From Brevibacterium album DSM 18261 (GTDB taxonomy: Bacteria > Actinomycetota > Actinomycetes > Actinomycetales > Brevibacteriaceae), in assembly GCF_000426445.1 (NCBI RefSeq), contig NZ_AUFJ01000009.1:682001-746000 (forward strand): 64,000 nucleotides of DNA. The letters run 5' to 3'. Both the position numbers and the translations under genes were made by a program. A model generated the notes under the pieces. It saw nothing but the letters and a program-made list of their open reading frames with translations. It was not told where the DNA came from and made no database searches. Shown piece by piece: positions 17,177 to 24,995 of the stretch (its first letter is position 1; each line of letters begins with the position of its first letter).

Positions 17177-18522
17177 TGGCCGCCGGAGCGCCCGCCGCCG
17201 GGAGCGCCCCCGAGCAGACCGCTCCGGGGGCCGAGGCCGTCGCGGCGCGCCCGCTCGCGGGCATCACGGTCGTCGAGCAGGACTCGTTCGTCGCGGGCCC
17301 CTCGTCCTGCCTGGCCCTGAGCCAGCTGGGCGCCGAGGTCATCAAGATCGACCCGCTGAAGGGCGGGCCGGACATCGACCGCTGGCCGCTCACCGCGGAC
17401 GGGCGCTCCGTCTACTGGGGCACGCTCAACCGGGGCAAGCGCTCCGTCGCCCTGGACCTCCGCAGCCCGGAGGGGCAGGAGCTCGCCCAGGCGCTCATCA
17501 CCGCGTCGGGCGAGGACCCCGCGAAGACCGGGATCTTCGTCTCCAACAATGTGGGCCGTCCGTTCCTCGGCGACGAGGCGCTGCGTGCGCGGCGCGCGGA
17601 CCTCATCCACGTGAAGGTGCAGGGCACCCCCGACGGCGGGCCCGGCGTGGACTACACCGTCAATGCGGAGACCGGCATCCCCGGCCTCACGGGCCCGGCC
17701 GGCTCCCAGGGACCCGTCAACCACGTCCTGCCCGCCTGGGACCTGCTGTGCGGGCAGGCCGCGGCCACCGCCGTGGTCACGGGCCTCCTGCGGCGCAGCG
17801 CCTCGGGCGCAGGGACGTACTCGGAGATCGCACTGGCCGACATCGCGTTCTCCGCCGTGGCGAACCTGGGCTGGTACACGGAGGCGCTGAGCAGCCAGCG
17901 CGCGAAGCACGGCAACCACATCTTCGGCAGCTTCGGCTCGGACTTCGCCACCGCCGACGGCCGCTCCGTCATGATCACCGCCATCACGCGCCGACAGTGG
18001 ACGGGGCTCGTCGAGGCCCTCGGGATGACCGCCGTGATCGAGGCGCTGCAGACCGCGCTCAGCACGGACCTCGCGGACGAGACGGAGCGCTACCGCCTCC
18101 GCGAGACGCTCGTGTCCCTCTTCCGGCCGTGGTTCGCGGCACGGACGCTCGCCGAGGTGACGGAGGCGCTCTCCGGCACTCCGGTCCTCTGGGCGCCGTA
18201 CCGGACCACCGCCGAGGTCGCAGCCAGCGCGGCAGGTGCGGCCGGTGCCGACAGCGCGGCCCGGGAGGCCGAGGCGGCGGGAGCCGGTGCGGGCCGGGCC
18301 TCCGGGGGCGGCCTCGGCGGCAGGGTCCTGACCTCCCTCGAATCCCCCGAGCTGGGCACGATGCTGGTGGGAGACAACCCCATCCGCGTCGACGGTGAGT
18401 ACCTGGGAGCCAAGCGGCCGACGGTCTTCGGGCAGGACACGCACGAGGTACTTAACGATCGTTTAGGATTGAGCCAGACAGAGCTGGGCAGACTCTGTGA
18501 CGCAGGTATCATTCGCAGTTGA
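17176..18522 (+). CDS. CaiB/BaiF family (class III) CoA-transferase, atypical
   Basis: 448-residue class III CoA-transferase relative. The N-terminal block reads FVAGPSSCLALSQLGAEVIK and NRGKRSVALDL follows; the candidate catalytic aspartate is in GPGVDYTVNAETGI. Compared with the sister protein at 9990 it has an extra Ala/Gly-rich stretch (residues ~350-380) that looks like a flexible insert. Start ATG shares a base with the thiolase stop. The 3' end of the gene carries a TetR-type palindrome (18451-18466), so its codons double as a control site for etfBA. Substrate unknown. Confidence 0.88.
   Translation: MAAGAPAAGSAPEQTAPGAEAVAARPLAGITVVEQDSFVAGPSSCLALSQLGAEVIKIDPLKGGPDIDRWPLTADGRSVYWGTLNRGKRSVALDLRSPEGQELAQALITASGEDPAKTGIFVSNNVGRPFLGDEALRARRADLIHVKVQGTPDGGPGVDYTVNAETGIPGLTGPAGSQGPVNHVLPAWDLLCGQAAATAVVTGLLRRSASGAGTYSEIALADIAFSAVANLGWYTEALSSQRAKHGNHIFGSFGSDFATADGRSVMITAITRRQWTGLVEALGMTAVIEALQTALSTDLADETERYRLRETLVSLFRPWFAARTLAEVTEALSGTPVLWAPYRTTAEVAASAAGAAGADSAAREAEAAGAGAGRASGGGLGGRVLTSLESPELGTMLVGDNPIRVDGEYLGAKRPTVFGQDTHEVLNDRLGLSQTELGRLCDAGIIRS
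18451..18466. promoter_or_regulatory. TetR-type operator candidate, site B, inside coding sequence
   Basis: CTTAACGATCGTTTAG, dyad around AACGATCGTT, lies within the last 24 codons of the CaiB-like gene (reading V-L-N-D-R-L-G) and about 143 bp before etfB. Matches sites A, C, D and E. Confidence 0.62.
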
Positions 18523-18608
18523 TAACGTAAGGGACCGGAACCCCCAGCGGTGCGCTTGCAGCCGTGATCACGGGTCCAGCGGTTCCCCAGGAAGGATGAA
18601 GCACCCAC

Positions 18609-19400
18609 ATGCGGATTGTCACTTTTGTCAAGTACGTGCCGGATGCCGCCGGCGATCGCTCCTTCGAGTCGGACAACACCGTCGACCGTGAGACGGACGG
18701 CCTGCTCTCGGAGCTCGACGAGTACGCGATCGAGGAGGCCCTCAACCTCACCGACAAGGACAAGGGCTCGGAGACGATCGCCCTCACCGTCGGACCGGCC
18801 GAGGCCAAGGACGCCGTGCGCAAGTCCCTCCAGATGGGCGCCGACAAGGGCGTGCACGTGCTCGACGACGCCATCTCCGGCGCGGACGCGGTCGGCACCG
18901 CCAAGATCCTCGCCGCCGCAGTGCGCAAGGTCGAGGCGGAGGAGGGCCCCGTGGACCTCGTCATCACAGGCCTGGCCTCCACCGACGGGCAGATGTCCGT
19001 GGTCCCCGTCATGGTCGCGGAGCTGCTGGGCCGCCCGGCCGCCACGCAGGCATCCGCGCTCGAGGTGGGCGACTCCTCCGCGACGATCCGCCGCGACGGC
19101 GATGTCTCCTCGCAGCACATCGAGGTCGCACTCCCGGCCCTGGTCTCCGTCACCGACCAGATCAACGAGCCTCGCTACCCCTCCTTCAAGGGCATCATGA
19201 AGGCGAAGAAGAAGCCGGTCGCGCAGTACGACCTGGCCGATCTGGGCCTCGAGGCCGCAGAGGTGGGCGGCGCTGGTGCGCTCACTCAGATCGTCGAGCT
19301 CGCCGCGGCCCCGGCCCGCAGCGCGGGCGAGGTCGTCACGGACGAGGGCGACGGCGGCACGAAGCTCGTCGAGTGGCTCGCCGCGAAGAAGCTCGTCTGA
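18609..19400 (+). CDS. etfB: Electron-transfer flavoprotein, beta subunit
   Basis: 263-residue ETF beta subunit, the AMP-binding half of the heterodimer that takes electrons from acyl-CoA dehydrogenases to the respiratory chain. Starts RIVTFVKYVPD and has LVITGLASTDGQMSVVPVMV, EINEPRYPS-like (QINEPRYPSFKGIMKAKKKP) block that is the family signature. Preceded by AGGAAGGA at rather long distance from the ATG. An acyl-CoA-linked TetR-type site lies upstream. etfA follows after 45 bp. Confidence 0.97.
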   Translation: MRIVTFVKYVPDAAGDRSFESDNTVDRETDGLLSELDEYAIEEALNLTDKDKGSETIALTVGPAEAKDAVRKSLQMGADKGVHVLDDAISGADAVGTAKILAAAVRKVEAEEGPVDLVITGLASTDGQMSVVPVMVAELLGRPAATQASALEVGDSSATIRRDGDVSSQHIEVALPALVSVTDQINEPRYPSFKGIMKAKKKPVAQYDLADLGLEAAEVGGAGALTQIVELAAAPARSAGEVVTDEGDGGTKLVEWLAAKKLV

Positions 19401-19445
19401 GCATCCGCCCCTCCAGCTCTCACCCGCGTAAGGAAGCAGAAGCAC

Positions 19446-20396
19446 ATGTCTGAAGTTCTCGTTCTCGTCGATCACGCGGACGGCAGCGTCCGCAAGTCCA
19501 CCTTCGAGCTGCTCACCGCCGCCGCGCGGATCGGCGAGCCCGTCGCCGTCTTCGTGGGCGAGGCCGCCGCCGGCGAGGCCGCGGCCTCCACGCTCGGCGA
19601 GTACGGCGCCGCGAAGGTCCTCGTCGCCTCGGACCCGGCCTACTCCGAGTACCTCGTGGCCCCGGCCGCCGAGCTGCTCGCACACCTGGTCGCGGAGCGC
19701 CAGCCCGCCGCCGTCCTGGTCCCGGCCTCGGCCGACGGCCGGGAGATCGCCGCGCGTGCGGCGATCAAGACCGGCTCCGGCATCCTCACGGACGCCGTGG
19801 ACGTCGCCGCAGACGGCACCGTCAGCCAGTCGGTGTTCGCGGCGGCCTACAACGTGACCTCGAAGGTCGCCTCGGGCACCCCGTTCATCGCCGTGAAGCC
19901 CAACTCCGTGTCCGCGGAGCCGGCTTCCGGTGCGGCAGCGGTCGAGACGGTCTCCTTCGCACCCTCCGACGGCTCGAAGACCGCTCGCGTCGTCCGCGTC
20001 GAGGAGAAGCCGGCCTCCGGCCGCCCCAACCTCACCGAGGCCGCGATCGTGGTCTCCGGCGGACGCGGCACCGGCGGCGACTTCGCACCCGTCGAGGCCC
20101 TCGCCGATGCCCTGGGCGCGGCCGTGGGCGCCTCCCGTGCGGCCGTGGACGCCGGCTGGTACCCGCACTCGCACCAGGTGGGCCAGACGGGCAAGGCCGT
20201 CTCCCCGCAGCTGTACGTGGCCGCCGGCATCTCCGGCGCCATCCAGCACCGTGCGGGCATGCAGACCTCGAAGAACATCGTCGCGATCAACAAGGACGAC
20301 GAGGCTCCCATCTTCGAGCTCGCCGACTACGGCGTCGTGGGCGACCTCTTCTCGGTCCTCCCGCAGGCCACCGAGGCGGTCAACGCGCGCAAGTGA
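19446..20396 (+). CDS. etfA: Electron-transfer flavoprotein, alpha subunit
   Basis: 316-residue ETF alpha subunit that binds FAD. The C-terminal FAD domain is intact: VVSGGRGTGG, SRAAVDAGWYPHSHQVGQTG, LYVAAGISGAIQH and KNIVAINKDDEAPIF, the standard order. Co-transcribed with etfB (45-bp gap containing AAGGAAGCAGAAGC). A clear terminator hairpin follows at 20440. Partner dehydrogenase in the window is at 30738; ETF:quinone oxidoreductase is not in the window. Confidence 0.97.
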   Translation: MSEVLVLVDHADGSVRKSTFELLTAAARIGEPVAVFVGEAAAGEAAASTLGEYGAAKVLVASDPAYSEYLVAPAAELLAHLVAERQPAAVLVPASADGREIAARAAIKTGSGILTDAVDVAADGTVSQSVFAAAYNVTSKVASGTPFIAVKPNSVSAEPASGAAAVETVSFAPSDGSKTARVVRVEEKPASGRPNLTEAAIVVSGGRGTGGDFAPVEALADALGAAVGASRAAVDAGWYPHSHQVGQTGKAVSPQLYVAAGISGAIQHRAGMQTSKNIVAINKDDEAPIFELADYGVVGDLFSVLPQATEAVNARK

Positions 20397-20439
20397 GCGT
20401 GCTGACGCGCAGCTGAGCGTGCGTGCCTGAAGCACAGGG

Positions 20440-20469
20440 AGGGGCGGACACCGTGAGGTGTCCGCCCCT
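20440..20469 (+). terminator. Rho-independent-like terminator of etfBA
   Basis: Perfect 13-bp GC-rich stem (arm AGGGGCGGACACC) with a GTGA tetraloop, 43 bp past the etfA stop and followed by TTCT. The T-run is short, as is common in actinobacteria. Confidence 0.75.
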
Positions 20470-20504
20470 TCTGCGTGTGCGTCGGCGCGGCGGCGGGTCT
20501 GCCT

Positions 20505-20569
20505 CGATTGTGGTCTGCCGCGCCAACGCGAAAACCCCTGATCTGCGTTGGCGCGGCAGACCACAATCG
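20505..20569. repeat. Perfect 25-bp intergenic inverted repeat
   Basis: Arms 20505-20529 and 20545-20569 are exact complements with a 15-nt loop. It lies between the convergent etfA and FGGY-kinase genes, right after the smaller etf terminator, so it may serve the kinase gene. Unrelated in sequence to the other hairpins. Confidence 0.85.
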
Positions 20570-20586
20570 CGTGGACGTGACGCGTC

Positions 20587-22083
20587 TCAGCACACGAGCG
20601 GCGCGATCGTGTGAGGCAGGCCGAGGGCGTCGAATGCCGTGCGGGCACAGGAGCGGAGGCCCGCCTCGGCCTCGGGGATGAGCTCGACGGGGATGCCGAG
20701 CTCCTCCGCCAGCACGCGCCGGACCAGGGCGGAGCGGACGACTCCGCCGGTGGCCGGCAGACGCTCGGGCCGTGCGCCGAGTCTCAGCAGCAGCTCCCGC
20801 ACCTCCGCCGCGAGGCTGCGGACGGCAGCGAGATACGCGCGGTCCCCCTCCGAGGCGGCGGGCTGATGCTCCTCTGCAGGCGCCGGAGCCGGGTCCGAGG
20901 CCGGGTCAGGCCCCATGTCCGAGCCGGGGTCCGAGGCCGGAGCCGGGCTCACCGGTCGCGTTCGGTCTGGGTCCGCGTGCTGAGCTGCGCTCACGTTCAT
21001 GTCCGGGGCTGCACCCGTGCCCGCGTCTGCGCCCGCGTTCTCCGCCCGCAGCGCTCGAGCGAGGGCGGCCTCGGCGGCGGCATGCGCCTCCGCGCTGTGC
21101 GGTTCCCCGAGGCCCAGGTGCACCCGCCGTGCACGTTCGAGGGCTTCGCCGGCCTCCGGCAGCCGGGCGAGAGCGAGGTGGCCGGAGGGGTGGGCGAGCC
21201 GATGGTGCGTGCCGGGGCGACCGGTCTCCGACGGCAGGGGCAGAGCCTCGGCGGGCACGGGGTCGACGTATGCGACCCACCCCGTGGTGCCCAGATGCAG
21301 GTAGAGGCTTCCGGGCGCGCTGCCGACCATGCCGTCCGTGGCCGCGCCCGCATCGCCGAGGGCCGTGACGACGGGGAGGCCCTCCGGCAGCTCGAAGCGC
21401 CGGGCTGCCGCCGCCGTCACGCGGCCCACTCCGCCGGGCTCGGTGAGCACGGGAAACGCGAGGGAGTCGAAGGCGGGACCGAAGGGGAACCAGTCGCGCG
21501 TACGGACGAAGTAGGCGGAGGTGGTGCTGGCGGTGAGTCTGTCGCACACCGCCCGGCCGGTGAGGGCGAAGCAGAGCCAGCCCGAGGCCGAGAAGAGCAC
21601 GCGCTCCGCCTCCCGCAGGGCCTCGGGTGCCGTGTGCGCGAGGCGGAGGAGCTTGGGCGGGATCGCGTCCGGCCCCGGCGCCAGCAGGAGCCGGGCGGCC
21701 CAGTCCGGACGTGCGGTGAGCAGGTCCGCGAGCTCGGGCTCCGCTGCGGTGTCCGAATAGAGGATGACGGGGTGGGTGGGCTCGCCCGCGGCGTCGAGCA
21801 GGATGAGGTCCTGCATCTGCCCGGTGACCGCGAGGGCGACGGGCCGGCGAGGGGCTCCGCGGACCTCGCTCAGGACGGCGATCACCGCGGCCTCCCAGTC
21901 CTCCGTCCGCTGCCGCATGCTCCCGCTCGGACCCCTGTGCGTGGTGAGAGGTGAGAACGCCTCGGATCGCACCCGGCCGGAGGCGTCGATGAGTGCGGCC
22001 TTCACATGGCTGGTGCCGAGGTCGAGGGCGAGGACGGTGGCGCCCGAAGCGGGCTCAGCAGCAGGGGGAGGAAGCGATGTCAC
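20587..22083 (-). CDS. FGGY-family carbohydrate kinase with low-complexity insert
   Basis: Sugar or polyol kinase of the FGGY fold, 498 residues. N-terminal phosphate loop LALDLGTSHVKAALID, the VTGQMQDLILLD strand, ASGWLCFALTGR, GDAGAATDGMVG, and the C-terminal nucleotide pocket LPATGGVVRSALVRRVLAEE are all seen, as in xylulokinase/gluconokinase relatives. An Ala/Asp/Pro-rich insert of roughly 70 residues (about 350-420, with DPGSDMGPDPASDP) breaks the second domain and is unusual. Start: GTG 22083; the ATG further up is followed at once by a stop. No sugar transporter or regulator is beside it, so the substrate is open. Confidence 0.85.
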   Translation of the reverse strand: MTSLPPPAAEPASGATVLALDLGTSHVKAALIDASGRVRSEAFSPLTTHRGPSGSMRQRTEDWEAAVIAVLSEVRGAPRRPVALAVTGQMQDLILLDAAGEPTHPVILYSDTAAEPELADLLTARPDWAARLLLAPGPDAIPPKLLRLAHTAPEALREAERVLFSASGWLCFALTGRAVCDRLTASTTSAYFVRTRDWFPFGPAFDSLAFPVLTEPGGVGRVTAAAARRFELPEGLPVVTALGDAGAATDGMVGSAPGSLYLHLGTTGWVAYVDPVPAEALPLPSETGRPGTHHRLAHPSGHLALARLPEAGEALERARRVHLGLGEPHSAEAHAAAEAALARALRAENAGADAGTGAAPDMNVSAAQHADPDRTRPVSPAPASDPGSDMGPDPASDPAPAPAEEHQPAASEGDRAYLAAVRSLAAEVRELLLRLGARPERLPATGGVVRSALVRRVLAEELGIPVELIPEAEAGLRSCARTAFDALGLPHTIAPLVC

Positions 22084-22129
22084 GGTCCCATGGTAGTGAG
22101 GGGTGCCTCGGCCGGGGACGGGCGCACAC

Positions 22130-22168
22130 GGAGAGGACGGGACCTCGCAGTGAGGTCCCGTCCTCTCC
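22130..22168 (-). terminator. Terminator hairpin of surface-protein gene
   Basis: Perfect 17-bp stem (arm GGAGAGGACGGGACCTC) with five-base loop, 40-78 bases after the stop of the leftward surface-protein gene and just before the kinase start. Confidence 0.75.
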
Positions 22169-22207
22169 CCTATGGCGGCGAGGGGCCGCCCTGGCCCCGG
22201 CCCCGGA

Positions 22208-24757
22208 TCAGCTCCGGCGGCGGGACACGAGCACCAGCCCGAGGCCGCCCGCCGCGAGCAGGAGGCCTGCGGCGATGAGGCCGGCCGTGCTCGAACCGGT
22301 GCGGGGCAGACGGTCATCGCCGCCGCGGTCACGATCGGGATCGCCGCCGCGGTCACCGTCGCCGGAGCCCCCGCCCGGGGCATCGTCATCGGCGACGACG
22401 GTGAAGGAGCCCTCGAAGGAGTCCTCCTCGCCGTCGGCGTGCGCCTCGACCCCGTATCCGCCCAGGTACTCCTGCGCAGCGGCGGGATCCGCGCCGTACA
22501 CCATGACGGCGGCGGTGCCCTCCGCGTTCGCCTGGGCACTGAGCCGCGCGGCGTCGATGTTCTGGCCCGAGCTCGGAGCGATGTCGAAGTCGACGTGCGT
22601 GCCCTCGTCCAGGCCGGTGACCGCGAGCGTCACACCGGCGTTCTCATCGACGAACTCGGAGACACCGATGACCTCAGGGTCCACTGTCAGCCCAGGCTCC
22701 GCCGGCTCCTCGGAGGGTTCCTCCGTGGGTTCGCCCGTCGGCTCACCAGTGGGCTCGCCCGTCGGCTCACCGGTGGGGTCCGTCGTGGGCGAGGGTGTGG
22801 GCTCGCCCGTCGGCTCACCGGTGGGGTCCGTCGTAGGCGAGGGTGTGGGCGAGGTGCCTCCGTCGCCATCGGTCACCTCCACCGTCGTCCAGCCCACGAG
22901 GGAGTCGTCCTCGTGCCAGACTCCGAGCCGGTGCTCTCCCAGTTCAGCGTCGGCCGGGACGGTCACCGTGACCGTGCCCTGCTCGGACACGGTGTGCGCA
23001 CCGAGGTAGGCGGGGACGGAGAAGAACCACGCGCCCACCCGGACGCCGGGTTCCACCCCGGTGACGCCGACGGCGATCTCATCGCCCTGCCGCACGGTCG
23101 GCGGCGCGGTTATGCCGCCCTCCCCCGAGCCGGTGAGATCGTCCTCCTCCGGTGCGACCGAGGGGATCTGTTCGGGACCGGGCGTGGGGTCGACGGTCGG
23201 GCTCGGGTCGACGGTCGGCGTGGGATCCACGGTGGGGCTCGGGTCCACGGTAGGCGTCGGGTCCACCGTCGGCGAGGGATCGACGGTGGGGCTCGGATCC
23301 ACTGTCGGCGAGGGATCAACCGTGGGTGTCGGATCGACCGTCGGCGAGGGATCGACGGTAGGCGTGGGATCGACTGTCGGTGTCGGGTCCACAGTCGGCG
23401 TCGGATCCACGGTAGGCGTCGGATCGACTGTCGGGCTCGGGTCCACTGTCGGCGAGGGATCGACCGTCGGTGTCGGATCGACCGTCGGTGTCGGATCGAC
23501 CGTCGGTGTCGGATCGACCGTCGGTGTCGGATCGACCGTCGGTGTCGGGTCCACCGTCGGAGTCGGATCGACGGTAGGCGTGGGATCCACGGTGGGCGTG
23601 GGAGTCGGCTTCGGATCGGCGGTCACCGTGAATGTGCCCACGGCCACGTACTGGTGACGGGTGCGCTGCAGATTGTCGTCCACGTGCTCGGCGAAGATCA
23701 TCGCCTCGTGCTCGCCCGCGCTCAGATCGGCGGAGGTAAAGTCGATGCTGATGCCGCCCGAGGAGTCGGTGGCGAACGTGCCCGCCGCCTGCCCGTCGAT
23801 CGTGAGCTCCGCGTCCATGCCGGCCCGGAAGCCGCTGCTCGAGAGGGACACGCCGGTCCGGGCGAGTGCGGACGCGCTCAGCGACTGCGGCATCACGTCC
23901 ATGTCGAGGCCGTTGACGCGCAGGCTGTAGTCCGTGTCGTTGAGGACGAGCAGCCGTGCGGTCTCCTCGACCGCCCCGTCACCCGTGCTCAGCACCAGAT
24001 CGTACGGGTGCCCGGAGAGCCGCGAGGCCAGGTCCTGGCGGTAGGAGAAGTCCACCCTTCCCCGCGCGTCCGTCTGCACCGTGCGCACATGCCGCTGATT
24101 GCCGTTCACGGCGTCCAGCACCCGGAACTCGAGGGCCTCCTCCGTGGGGAAGCCCGCACCGGATACGCGGATTCCGATGTGCCGCAGCTCCTGGTTCTGC
24201 AGCGAGGAGCGCGAGAGCTCGATCGCGGGCTCCTCGGGCTCAGGATCGGGGCCCGGGCCTCCGCCTCCGTCGAGAGAAGCGGTGAAATCGAAGCGGTAGC
24301 CCTGGCAGCCGATGGCCGGCATGGAGGCATAGCCCTCCCCGCTCGCCGTCCCGTCCGCATTCACCACGAAGTCCTCGAGGACGTACTTCACCTGGGAGCC
24401 GCCCTCCCCGAACGTCCATTCGAGGTCGAAGGGCTCACCCGCCGTGACCGGCGTGGCCGGAACGCCCGCCCACTGCATGGGCGTGGGGAACAGACCGCAC
24501 TGGATGTAGCTCTCCGTGCTGAACTCCGTGAGATCGCCCGAGGCATCGATGGTGAATGACACCTCCGCCCCGTTCCAGGCGGTGCTCGGCCCACCGTATG
24601 CCCCTGCCGGCGGTGCGGCCGCGTGCGCCGCGGAGACCGGGAGGGCGGTGCAGAGCAGGGCGAACAGCGCCAGCAGCGCCAGCACGATGCGGGGCCGGCG
24701 GCGCGCGCCGTCGTGCACCTCCTCCCACCGGGCGGCTGAGTGCGTGGGTGGATGCAT
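22208..24757 (-). CDS. LPXTG-anchored repeat surface protein
   Basis: 849-residue cell-wall protein. A signal peptide (RIVLALLALFALLCTALPVSAAHA) is followed by an N-terminal domain with paired cysteines and a Trp/Gly-rich start (YGGPSTAWNGAEVSF), an Ig-like region, then about 24 hexapeptide units of the form P[TS]PTVD, another beta-rich domain, several GEPT/TDPT repeats, and a sortase signal LPRTG with a hydrophobic helix and Arg-rich tail. Sortase would link the Thr to peptidoglycan. The Pro-rich stalk probably holds the N-terminal domain away from the wall; its ligand is unknown. Start ATG 24757 is the first that leaves a normal signal peptide. The LuxR-type regulator is divergent and could control it. 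Confidence 0.9.
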   Translation of the reverse strand: MHPPTHSAARWEEVHDGARRRPRIVLALLALFALLCTALPVSAAHAAAPPAGAYGGPSTAWNGAEVSFTIDASGDLTEFSTESYIQCGLFPTPMQWAGVPATPVTAGEPFDLEWTFGEGGSQVKYVLEDFVVNADGTASGEGYASMPAIGCQGYRFDFTASLDGGGGPGPDPEPEEPAIELSRSSLQNQELRHIGIRVSGAGFPTEEALEFRVLDAVNGNQRHVRTVQTDARGRVDFSYRQDLASRLSGHPYDLVLSTGDGAVEETARLLVLNDTDYSLRVNGLDMDVMPQSLSASALARTGVSLSSSGFRAGMDAELTIDGQAAGTFATDSSGGISIDFTSADLSAGEHEAMIFAEHVDDNLQRTRHQYVAVGTFTVTADPKPTPTPTVDPTPTVDPTPTVDPTPTVDPTPTVDPTPTVDPTPTVDPTPTVDPSPTVDPSPTVDPTPTVDPTPTVDPTPTVDPTPTVDPSPTVDPTPTVDPSPTVDPSPTVDPSPTVDPTPTVDPSPTVDPTPTVDPSPTVDPTPGPEQIPSVAPEEDDLTGSGEGGITAPPTVRQGDEIAVGVTGVEPGVRVGAWFFSVPAYLGAHTVSEQGTVTVTVPADAELGEHRLGVWHEDDSLVGWTTVEVTDGDGGTSPTPSPTTDPTGEPTGEPTPSPTTDPTGEPTGEPTGEPTGEPTEEPSEEPAEPGLTVDPEVIGVSEFVDENAGVTLAVTGLDEGTHVDFDIAPSSGQNIDAARLSAQANAEGTAAVMVYGADPAAAQEYLGGYGVEAHADGEEDSFEGSFTVVADDDAPGGGSGDGDRGGDPDRDRGGDDRLPRTGSSTAGLIAAGLLLAAGGLGLVLVSRRRS
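23180..23610 (-). repeat. 18-bp tandem coding repeat (PTPTVD stalk)
   Basis: About 24 tandem 18-bp units with synonymous and T/S variation encode the proline-rich stalk of the surface protein. Length is likely to vary by slippage or recombination. Not a CRISPR: there are no spacers. Confidence 0.9.
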
Positions 24758-24870
24758 GGGGACACGTCCTGTCTCTCGCGGGCTCGGGCTCTCGTGCGAA
24801 CGGCGCCCGGGCACAGTCCCGGACGCATCGCTCCATCAGCTGATCCTCGCCTCGGCATCAGCTCTTCGGT

Positions 24871-24888
24871 ACCCGTATTCCTACGGGT
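24871..24888. promoter_or_regulatory. Small hairpin in divergent region 24758-24995
   Basis: ACCCGTA-TTCC-TACGGGT is a perfect 7-bp stem with TTCC loop, followed by TT, in the gap between the surface-protein and LuxR-type genes. It may be an attenuator or an operator. Nothing else distinct was recognised in this gap. Confidence 0.4.
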
Positions 24889-24995
24889 TTCTCCGGAGAC
24901 GCACAGGAACTGCTCGAGATCCGGTGTCCGTGCTGGTGAGTGGGCGTAGTCTTAGGCAACAACACATCATGCTTCCGCCGGGAAGGAGAGGCGAG

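Noticed and set aside
18090..20648. 852-codon open frame antisense to etfBA
   Set aside because: etfB and etfA are clearly real and this frame is low-complexity antisense.
23180..23610. Possible CRISPR array
   Set aside because: Units are 18 bp, adjacent and coding; there are no spacers and no cas genes.
22172..24559. 795-codon + strand frame with His/Arg/Gly repeats
   Set aside because: It is the complement of the PTPTVD repeat in the surface-protein gene; the minus frame has signal peptide and LPRTG.
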